Shown here in pieces: positions 1 through 5,734 of a stretch of 6,507 bases of DNA (positions are counted from its first letter, which is position 1; the number at the start of each line of letters is the position of its first letter). A model generated the notes under the pieces. It searched no databases, was not told where the DNA came from, and saw only the letters and a program-made list of their open reading frames with translations. The translations under genes and the position numbers were made by a program. Origin of the DNA: Candidatus Njordarchaeota archaeon (lineage in GTDB: Archaea; Asgardarchaeota; Njordarchaeia; Njordarchaeales; JAHKLH01); NCBI GenBank assembly GCA_029856635.1, contig JAHKLH010000092.1, positions 1 to 6,507 on the forward strand. Direction: 5' to 3'.

Positions 1-6
1 AAATAA

Positions 7-858
7 TTGAAGATAAAAATCTTGGCAGCGGATTCTATGGGAGTGCGATCGATGGCTACTTTAATTGAGACCAGCGATGTGAAAATACTCATTGATCCGG
101 CAGCAGATCTTGCACCAAAGCGTTTTGGATTGCCGCCACATGAATTAGAGTATGCTGCTTTGGAAAATTCATGGAAAAATATTGTGAGAGCAGCGATGTC
201 TGCTGATGTCGTTATCATTACGCACTATCATTATGATCATCATTCTCCAGAAAAATTCGTAAATGAAATTTATCGAAACAAGATAGTTTTGGTTAAAGAT
301 CCTACGAGGAAAATTAATGAGAGTCAAAGGGAGAGAGCTAGAATTTTCCTTGAAAAAATTAAAAATATTGCAAAAAGAATCGAAATTGCTGATGGAAAAA
401 TCTTAATTTTTGGAGATACTGTGATATGGATATCTGAGCCGGTAGTGCATGGAATTGATAATAAGCTTGGTTTTGTTTTGCAGGTTTATATAGAAGATTC
501 TAATAAATCTTTTCTGTTTTCAAGTGATGTGCAAGGATATGTAAAGAAAGAACAATTTGATTTTGTTATGAAAATGATGCCAGATATTATCTTTGTGGAT
601 GGACCTCCAACATATCTCTCCGAAGCTATCTTCTCTAGGAAATATCTAGTACAGTGTGCTGAGAATCTCAAGTTCATTCTGGATGAAATTAATCCTAAAT
701 TAATGATTCTGGACCATCATCTTCCACGTGATTTAGATTTTAAGAAAAGATTATCAGAAATATTTTCGTATGCTAATGTTAAAACTGCGGCAGAATTTTT
801 GGGAAAGCCAAATAACCTACTTGAGGCACAACGTCGTGAATTATGGAAAAAATCATAA
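7..858 (+). CDS. UPF0282-type MBL-fold metallohydrolase
   Basis: This 283-residue protein has the metallo-beta-lactamase fold and resembles the archaeal UPF0282 family, whose substrate I do not know to be established. The N-terminus carries the family-like stretch GVRSMATLIETSDVKILIDP (residues 12-31). The metal-binding motif HYHYDHH lies at residues 73-79. Further likely ligands are His148 (in VVHG), Asp174 (in SSDVQG) and the DHH at 236-238, so the metal site looks complete and catalysis is likely. No signal peptide or membrane segment is visible, which implies a cytoplasmic enzyme. The start is a TTG at position 7: the codon just before it (4-6) is an in-frame TAA and the first internal ATG lies inside the conserved N-terminus. 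Any Shine-Dalgarno would lie outside the window. The family assignment is from recognised sequence pattern; the reaction is unknown. Confidence 0.88.
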   Translation: MKIKILAADSMGVRSMATLIETSDVKILIDPAADLAPKRFGLPPHELEYAALENSWKNIVRAAMSADVVIITHYHYDHHSPEKFVNEIYRNKIVLVKDPTRKINESQRERARIFLEKIKNIAKRIEIADGKILIFGDTVIWISEPVVHGIDNKLGFVLQVYIEDSNKSFLFSSDVQGYVKKEQFDFVMKMMPDIIFVDGPPTYLSEAIFSRKYLVQCAENLKFILDEINPKLMILDHHLPRDLDFKKRLSEIFSYANVKTAAEFLGKPNNLLEAQRRELWKKS

Positions 859-868
859 AATATGACAC

Positions 869-879
869 TTTTTAATTTT
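869..879 (+). terminator. T-rich tract after the MBL gene
   Basis: The sequence TTTTTAATTTT starts 10 bases after the stop of the MBL-fold gene and has no hairpin before it. T-rich tracts of this kind act as archaeal terminators. The same bases also resemble a TATA element (TTTTAAT) and could instead serve the propeller gene just downstream. The sequence does not decide between the two roles. Confidence 0.3.
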
Positions 880-890
880 GGTTAAAGTAT

Positions 891-1914
891 ATGATGAAAC
901 CGAAAATGCGACTGTTGACGCGTATTAAAAAGCGTTCGAGATATCCATTTAATGGAGCTTGAAAAATGATCGCTTGCTCTTGCTGTAGGAGGAATGGATA
1001 GGAAAATTACCCTGATTTCCCTTGACGGAGAAAAGTTATGGGATATTGACTTTCCTGGATGGGTGAATAAAATCTTGAGCGTTGATGATAATATACTTGT
1101 AGCAGATAAAAGTGGAGTTCTCGCTTTGGTATCAAAAGACGGATATTTAACTAGAGTTAAAAAGTTTGACTCATCGATTTATTCACTATGTGTTTTTGAT
1201 GTTAATGAAGATGGAAGAAATGAAATAATTGTTGGAACTGAAGATGGAGATACTTATATCCTAGATGATGAGTTCAAACGAAAGGTAAAAATTAAGGGAA
1301 GAGGAACCACCAGTGTAATAACTGCTGATGAAGAAAGCAAAAGCTTGTTTATTGGTCATTTCGGAGGATTACTACAAAAGTTTCAGTGGAGAGATAAAAT
1401 TAAAGATTTTGATTTTGGAGAGTCTGTATATGTGTTATACGTTAAATGATATAAATGATGATGGCAAGAAGGAAATATTAGTAGGTGGTCGGCCACCTTT
1501 TCTCATGATTATGAATCACGATTTGAATGTGATTGCAACAAAGGGTACGAAAGCATCAATTCTCGCTATTATGGATGCAGAAACACAATGGGGAAAAGCC
1601 ATTCTCATAGGATGTAGAACAGGTCTCTTTTGGGTGTTGGATGTAAATACTCTTCGCGAAATCTTTGTTAGGGATCTTCTTGAACCAATTACGCAATTTT
1701 TGCGTGCTGATATAAACAAAGATGGACAGTCAGAAATCATTATTTCTAATTGGACTCGACTCCATATTATAAATAAAGCATTAGCGAGAATAGCCGCTTT
1801 TGAAGCCAAGCCGGAATGGATTAAAAAACACTGGTGCATGATGTTAATTTTGATGGCACTCCAGAATTGATCGTTGGACTAAGTAATGGTGATGTATATC
1901 TCGTTGAATTTTAA
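891..1914 (+). pseudogene. Beta-propeller (FG-GAP/VCBS-like) gene with multiple frameshifts
   Basis: One propeller protein is spread over three reading frames. Frame pieces are 891-959 (basic N-terminus ending RYPFNGA), about 959-972 (LKNDR), 973-1446 (LALAVGGMDRKITLISLDGE onward), 1448 to about 1828, and about 1825-1914 (ending NGDVYLVEF). Putative Ca-binding DxNxDG motifs followed by E-I/L-I/L-V sit at 1198 (DVNEDG), 1448 (DINDDG), 1709 (DINKDG) and 1840 (DVNFDG). Once the indels are corrected these are 83, 87 and 44 residues apart, that is two, two and one blades of 41-44 residues. Net correction of +2 bases gives 342 codons including stop. The repeats suggest seven to eight blades with no signal peptide, so probably a cytoplasmic scaffold or binding protein of unknown partner. 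The start is uncertain (ATG 891, 894 or 906). As read, the longest intact piece starts at ATG 994 and stops at 1447-1449. It may be a true pseudogene or an intact gene damaged by sequencing error. Confidence 0.75.
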
Positions 1915-1932
1915 GAAACTACATTTGTATGA

Positions 1933-1961
1933 TATATGTAATTGATAATCTAATACATATG
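1933..1961. terminator. Inverted repeat in convergent gap, possible bidirectional terminator
   Basis: ATATGTA (1934-1940) is followed after 13 bases by its exact complement TACATAT (1954-1960), with a possible T-G pair outside. It lies in the 60-bp gap between the convergent propeller and M16 peptidase genes, and a short T run follows at 1971-1975. The stem is very A+T-rich and would be weak, so a terminator role is only a suggestion. Confidence 0.3.
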
Positions 1962-1974
1962 ACTTTCACATTTT

Positions 1975-3180
1975 TCATGATAAGATGCAGATAACACATC
2001 TGTCTCTCTGCAGATATTTCTTAGCAATCCTTTGGATGTCTTCAATTTTTGCTTTCTTTATTTTTGGAATTAGTACATCAAAGAGATATCTTGGATTGTT
2101 GTGAATAAGTGTGTGTTCTGCAATTAAGCTCGCAAAGCTTGTTAACGTATCTAATAATAATTTTATACTTCCAATAGTCCATTTTTTAACTTCATCTAGC
2201 TCTTCTTCCGACACACCTTCGTCTATTATTTTTTCCAGTTCCTGAAAAATTATGTTAATTACTTCATCTACTTTTGTTAATTTTGTTGCTGTTGAGATAC
2301 TAAAGTAACCAAAATCTAATGAACTATGTTGAGATGCTGTAACATAATATGATAAACCACGTTCAAGTCTAAGTTTCTTATAGAGTCTTGATGTTGGAAA
2401 GACTGCTAAAATACTTGAGAGTAATTTCAAATAAATGTTGTCTTCATTGTTATATGGAACAGTGATAAAGCCAAGCCTAATGTATGCGGTTGGGAGATTT
2501 TTGATAAATTTATGTATTCCATACTCTGGTTTTGGTTCAAGTTTCCTAATTTTGACTTTCACGCCTTTCCATTCTTCTACTGGTGCTATCCATTCATTTA
2601 TATCAGAACACACACTTCCGACTACGGATAAGCAAGAAATTTCAGGAGATAGTTCAGAAAGAATTTTTCTTAAATATTTAAGATCCACTGTTTTTAGTTC
2701 CTCTTCTATTTCACTAGGATCCTTCGTATCAGGGAAATCTTTTCCGAGCAACTTTCTTCTGAAGAGGATATTAAGCATCCCTTCTGGCTGTGACCAATAT
2801 TCACGAAGCTCTTGAAGTAGAATTGATTTTTCTGTTTTGATTAATTCGTCCGTCCAATACTTGTTGGAGTCAAGCAAAATGAATTTCAATGTTTTCATTC
2901 CTCCCTGAATATGCTCTGCGGGCATCCAAAAATATATGGAAATGCTGTCTTGAGATGTTTTTGCATTAAGCATTCCTCCTGCTTTTTTGACAATTTCAAA
3001 AGTCTTGTCCTCGGGTTTAAAGAGCAGATGTTCTAATAAATGAAGTGCCTCTTCCTTAGTATTTCTTTCTCCATAAAGAATTAACAATTCTGCCGCAACC
3101 GAAAAAGCTTGTCTGTAAGCGATTACTACATCTAAATTATTACGTGCTTTCTTCCTTTCTATTTTAACCATTGCATTCAC
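1975..3180 (-). CDS. M16 family zinc metallopeptidase
   Basis: This 401-residue protein is an M16 (insulinase/mitochondrial processing peptidase-like) peptidase of the short, single-gene M16B size. The inverted zinc motif HXXEH is intact as HLLEH (His47, Glu50, His51). The downstream acidic element TEKSILLQEL carries Glu117 and Glu124, the expected assisting and third zinc-ligand positions. The C-terminal half contains the typical SRLYKKLRLERGLSYYV stretch (264-280), including the Arg/Tyr elements that help bind peptide in this family. With both halves of the site in one chain, a homodimer is likely by analogy with other M16B enzymes. No signal peptide is seen, so a cytoplasmic role in peptide degradation or processing is inferred. 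The GTG start at 3180 has no clear Shine-Dalgarno; an in-frame ATG at 3171 is equally possible and would remove three residues. It is divergent from the zinc-ribbon gene and convergent with the propeller gene. Confidence 0.9.
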   Translation of the reverse strand: MNAMVKIERKKARNNLDVVIAYRQAFSVAAELLILYGERNTKEEALHLLEHLLFKPEDKTFEIVKKAGGMLNAKTSQDSISIYFWMPAEHIQGGMKTLKFILLDSNKYWTDELIKTEKSILLQELREYWSQPEGMLNILFRRKLLGKDFPDTKDPSEIEEELKTVDLKYLRKILSELSPEISCLSVVGSVCSDINEWIAPVEEWKGVKVKIRKLEPKPEYGIHKFIKNLPTAYIRLGFITVPYNNEDNIYLKLLSSILAVFPTSRLYKKLRLERGLSYYVTASQHSSLDFGYFSISTATKLTKVDEVINIIFQELEKIIDEGVSEEELDEVKKWTIGSIKLLLDTLTSFASLIAEHTLIHNNPRYLFDVLIPKIKKAKIEDIQRIAKKYLQRDRCVICILS

Positions 3181-3223
3181 AATTACACTACAATAAGATA
3201 GTTTTCTTTTTCATTTTGAAGTG

Positions 3224-3228
3224 GGTGA
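3224..3228 (+). promoter_or_regulatory. Ribosome binding site for the zinc-ribbon gene
   Basis: GGTGA lies five bases before ATG 3234 and matches the GGTGATC part of the complement of the 16S 3' end. It supports ATG 3234 over the in-frame TTG at 3171, which would lie within the start of the divergent peptidase gene. Confidence 0.5.
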
Positions 3229-3233
3229 ATTGC

Positions 3234-3737
3234 ATGAGTGTAGAAAATAAGAAACTTTTCGAGGAGATGAGAAAACTTCTTTTAGACAGCTCAAGATGGA
3301 GGATGCTAGATGAAGTTTGCCCAAGGTGCGGTACAATTCTCTTCTTAGACAAGCAAGTTAATCTGAAATATTGTCCTAAATGTAAAGTTTATTTGGCTTC
3401 TCCCGAGGAGCTAAAAAAAGCGAAAATTGATTTGTCTAGAATGAAGATCTATAATTTTGAGGAATACTGGAAAATGGTTGAAAAAGGCAAAGAAATTCCA
3501 AAAACCATCGAAAAAAAGGAACGTTTAGCAGAGATTTCCGAAGAAAGAACTAAACAAGTCGAGAAAGTAACGAAGAAAGAGATTATTAAAACTAATATAG
3601 CTGATGCTTTAGACTCGTTAATACTAACCTTGATTGATAAATTAACATCGATACTATTGAAAAGTGAACTTTCGCTTGATAAGTGTATAGAAATTCTTTT
3701 TAAGTTAATTAAATTGCGAAAAGAGCTTCAATTGTGA
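3234..3737 (+). CDS. Zinc-ribbon protein, Sjogren/scleroderma autoantigen p27-like
   Basis: This 167-residue protein begins with a short helix (LFEEMRKLLLDSSRWRMLDE) followed by a four-cysteine zinc ribbon: CPRCG (Cys29, Cys32) and CPKC (Cys47, Cys50), 14 residues apart. That layout resembles archaeal members of the Sjogren's syndrome/scleroderma autoantigen 1 (p27) family, whose molecular role I do not know to be settled. Residues 55-120 are highly charged (many Lys and Glu) and probably form a long helix or linker. Residues 121-167 are an amphipathic helical region rich in Leu and Ile (ALDSLILTLIDKLTSILL), a likely protein-contact surface. The start is ATG 3234 with GGTGA five bases upstream. 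The next gene starts within a few bases of the stop, so the two are very probably co-transcribed and translationally coupled. The family call is from the zinc-ribbon layout and N-terminal helix; function is open. Confidence 0.72.
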   Translation: MSVENKKLFEEMRKLLLDSSRWRMLDEVCPRCGTILFLDKQVNLKYCPKCKVYLASPEELKKAKIDLSRMKIYNFEEYWKMVEKGKEIPKTIEKKERLAEISEERTKQVEKVTKKEIIKTNIADALDSLILTLIDKLTSILLKSELSLDKCIEILFKLIKLRKELQL

Positions 3738-3742
3738 TATAT

Positions 3743-4081
3743 ATGAGCTACAGTGAAATTGCAAGAAAAATACTAAGCCACTACGAGGGGGTCGAAGGGA
3801 TAATCTTCATAAAAGGAAATAATGTTTTGTATTCCTCCGCGCCAGAACTAAGTAAGCTTTCAAGTTCATTAGAGAAATTCATTCAACAATCTAGAAAAGT
3901 AATGAATCTTTTTGACATCAAGGTGCCGCCAAAAATAGCCAAAGTTCTTTCCCAGGATAGAGCATTAATAATGCTTTTCCGCGATGATTTAACTATCTGT
4001 ATCATCGTTTCAAAATTCTCAAGAAACATACAAGAACTAACAGACAAGCTTGCCGATGAAATCCTAAAGGTTTTCGAATAG
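3743..4081 (+). CDS. Small roadblock/LC7-like domain protein
   Basis: This 112-residue protein fits the general pattern of the roadblock/LC7 domain. It has an N-terminal helix (YSEIARKILSHYEGVEG), a strand-turn-strand (IIFIKGNNVLYSS), a long central helix (about 28-52), two further strands (ALIMLFRDDLTICIIVS) and a C-terminal helix (IQELTDKLADEILKVFE). Roadblock proteins are usually dimeric platforms that regulate small Ras-like GTPases, but no GTPase gene is in the window. The domain call rests on secondary-structure pattern and size, not on a diagnostic motif. ATG 3743 is chosen because GTGAT (3734-3738) lies four bases before it. A GTG at 3734 that overlaps the upstream stop by four bases is an alternative adding three residues. 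Coupling to the zinc-ribbon gene is likely either way. The long open frame of the opposite-strand gene crosses its 3' half but is probably not real there. Confidence 0.6.
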   Translation: MSYSEIARKILSHYEGVEGIIFIKGNNVLYSSAPELSKLSSSLEKFIQQSRKVMNLFDIKVPPKIAKVLSQDRALIMLFRDDLTICIIVSKFSRNIQELTDKLADEILKVFE

Positions 4082-4131
4082 GATATTTGTGATTTCCTTA
4101 TCAGACAAATGATAGCTCGCTTGCGTATTCC
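3883..4131 (-). other. Suspect antisense tail of the transglutaminase-like frame
   Basis: These ~80 codons are read mostly antisense to the roadblock-like gene and are Ser-rich with no recognisable fold. Removing one G from the GG at 4130-4131 would end the protein as WKEYASELSFV with a TGA at 4103-4101, 20 bases clear of the convergent stop. Adding one base somewhat downstream would instead end it at the TAG at 4066-4064. Either end is more natural than a ~200-bp overlap between two convergent genes. Confidence 0.6.
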
Positions 4132-5628
4132 TTTCCATCTTGCTTCAATGATGTGTAGACCATAAAGTGGTTCTTTTCCTAGCAGTGAATAGAAATCTTG
4201 ATACGTAGCGTTTAATATTGCCGTTGCTTGCATTGGACGCACTCCAGTTAAATTTGCTCGACCAATTTCAGCGCTTTCGTTCAAATCGTAGAAGATTACT
4301 TGTCCACTAAGTTCTTCTGCTCCAATTCCCGTCACCGTAAATACCAACGTAAAAGTATCATTGAGATACACGGAGGGATATCCTTGAATGACTTGAGGAG
4401 TAATAACCTCAAAGTTATAGGAGAATCCTACTCTTACGAGATTTAGAGCACGTGCTCCTATCGGCAACGGAAAAACATCAATCGGCGCCCAACCTCCTAA
4501 TCCGGCATCATAAACCTCAATCCATACGTACGCATGGTTTAATTTAATTTCTGTCCAACCAGTACTTGAGTTGTATTCTCCGCCGATGAACCCTTGCACT
4601 ACTCTTGTTGGAATACCATATGCTCGCAGTGCTAGAGCAAGTGTGTATACAAATAGTGACGGCGGACCCCTCTTATTGCGAATAAACCAGTCTGCAGGAT
4701 CTTCATTACTTGGTGGAAAATCTTGTGCAATCGTGTAGTTTTCCATCAATGCATTAAATAATAATGCTACTTGAATTATTACCTTGGTATCATTTCCAGC
4801 AGAATTTGTAACCACAAAATTCTTGAATGCTGGATACGTATCTAGATAACCAGTGGGTAATTCAGTGAAATATCTAAGATCGGAATTATCTTCAACTACT
4901 GCTCTCGTCTCTGCAATGGTACTAGATAATCTAATTACCTCACTTGAACTGATATAATCTCCTTTCACCGTTGCTTCTACAATAATGTACGCAAGAGTAG
5001 GAGAGATACTTATTGATACAAATACCTCTTTTTTTAAGTTTGTTTCCTTTAAAAGGAGTTCGGAAATAGAACTTGCATTTGTTTCTGTTACATGCAGATT
5101 ATATACATAGGTTCCATGAATATTCCATAATGTAATCATTGGAAAAACATATTGTGTCGAATTTAGAAGAAGCCTTCTCCGTACTCTATATGAATATGTA
5201 GGCGTTCCGACTGGAGAATACGTTATCATCTGATCCAGCTCTGATCTTTTCCATCCAATTTTTTCCTCGTATCGGTCATATACGACCCATCTCCAAGCAA
5301 GTGTTGGAATTCTACCATAAACCTCAAACATTAAGTATGGTGGAATGTAAGGTGTTGTTTGATTTGGTTGCGGCGGAGACACAGGAGGTGTTTCATTAGT
5401 TTGCGGAGGAGGAGTTAAATTATAGAAATAGGATAAATCAGGTTTTGTTGCATTATTATGCTTCTCGAACCAAATGGGATCATATTTTGAGGAAAGATCT
5501 GGAATTTTCTCCAGAGATACTCCGTGAAAAATTAAGTAAGTTGCTGTGGAGTAAAATGCTGTAGCAATTAGAAATACAAGTATATATGTGAGATACCGCT
5601 TTCGTCCTGTAGGCTCTTGGGATGACAA
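3883..5628 (-). CDS. Membrane-anchored transglutaminase-like protein lacking catalytic Cys
   Basis: As read the frame gives 581 residues; only about the first 500 look native. A basic N-terminus (RKRY) is followed by one membrane segment (about 12-34), so the rest should face outside the cell. A Pro/Asn/Thr-rich linker (about 70-97) leads to an all-beta region, then a transglutaminase-like core at about 285-390. That core contains LALALRAYGIPTRVVQGF (330-347), His365 in NHAYVWIEVY and Asp384 in GGWAPIDVFP. The catalytic Cys expected in the GxC element is absent: that place reads RGPPSLF (320-326). A beta-sandwich-like domain follows (about 418-500). Thirteen N-x-S/T sequons all lie after the membrane segment. 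A binding or structural role outside the cell is inferred, since cysteine catalysis looks impossible. The start is TTG 5628, with GAGGTG eight bases upstream. Residues past about 499 are probably a frameshift artefact, with the natural stop near 4101. Confidence 0.82.
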   Translation of the reverse strand: MSSQEPTGRKRYLTYILVFLIATAFYSTATYLIFHGVSLEKIPDLSSKYDPIWFEKHNNATKPDLSYFYNLTPPPQTNETPPVSPPQPNQTTPYIPPYLMFEVYGRIPTLAWRWVVYDRYEEKIGWKRSELDQMITYSPVGTPTYSYRVRRRLLLNSTQYVFPMITLWNIHGTYVYNLHVTETNASSISELLLKETNLKKEVFVSISISPTLAYIIVEATVKGDYISSSEVIRLSSTIAETRAVVEDNSDLRYFTELPTGYLDTYPAFKNFVVTNSAGNDTKVIIQVALLFNALMENYTIAQDFPPSNEDPADWFIRNKRGPPSLFVYTLALALRAYGIPTRVVQGFIGGEYNSSTGWTEIKLNHAYVWIEVYDAGLGGWAPIDVFPLPIGARALNLVRVGFSYNFEVITPQVIQGYPSVYLNDTFTLVFTVTGIGAEELSGQVIFYDLNESAEIGRANLTGVRPMQATAILNATYQDFYSLLGKEPLYGLHIIEARWKGIRKRAIICLIRKSQISYSKTFRISSASLSVSSCMFLENFETMIQIVKSSRKSIINALSWERTLAIFGGTLMSKRFITFLDC

Positions 5629-5636
5629 GCTGTTTA

Positions 5637-5642
5637 CACCTC
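5637..5642 (-). promoter_or_regulatory. Ribosome binding site deciding a TTG start
   Basis: On the minus strand GAGGTG lies eight bases before TTG 5628 and is the clearest Shine-Dalgarno in the window. It fixes the start of the membrane-anchored transglutaminase-like gene just ahead of its basic N-terminus and membrane segment. Confidence 0.65.
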
Positions 5643-5664
5643 AAAAAGTAAAGAGAGAATGCTT

Positions 5665-5672
5665 CTTAAATA
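5665..5672 (+). promoter_or_regulatory. Candidate TATA element for the phosphorylase gene
   Basis: CTTAAATA matches the archaeal TATA-box pattern YTTWAAW. Initiation about 26 bases downstream, near 5695, would leave a ~40-base leader before ATG 5735 and would exclude the in-frame ATG at 5684. Its complement TATTTAAG could also serve the divergent transglutaminase-like gene, with initiation near 5642. The element is short and the region A+T-rich, so chance is possible. Confidence 0.35.
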
Positions 5673-5734
5673 ACAATATCTCAATGAAAATTTCTTTCGT
5701 AATTACCCCCCGATTTTCTAAACTAATCAATTAT

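Noticed and set aside
486..677. Minus-strand open frame of 63 codons inside the MBL-fold gene
   Set aside because: It lies wholly antisense to conserved MBL-fold sequence and has no recognisable domain or start signal.
988..993. GGAGGA directly before ATG 994 as a Shine-Dalgarno
   Set aside because: It touches the ATG with no spacing and encodes the Val-Gly-Gly of a propeller repeat (LALAVGGMDRK), so it is coding sequence and ATG 994 is probably an internal Met.
1328..1449. A separate second gene starting at ATG 1328
   Set aside because: Up to about 1440 this frame overlaps the other propeller frame and has no repeat-like sequence; propeller repeats appear in it only after the indel at 1444-1446.
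1516..1839. Minus-strand open frame of 107 codons inside the propeller gene
   Set aside because: It is the complement of clear propeller repeats; its product shows no domain.
2435..2815. Plus-strand open frame of 126 codons inside the M16 peptidase gene
   Set aside because: It is antisense to a well-conserved peptidase, is Ser-rich and looks like a shadow frame.
3171..3233. Upstream in-frame TTG (3171) as start of the zinc-ribbon protein
   Set aside because: It would overlap the start of the divergent peptidase gene and add 21 residues unlike the family; ATG 3234 has GGTGA at good spacing.
5684..5734. Upstream in-frame ATG (5684) as start of the phosphorylase
   Set aside because: It adds 17 residues before the usual family N-terminus and lies too close to the candidate TATA element to be transcribed from it.
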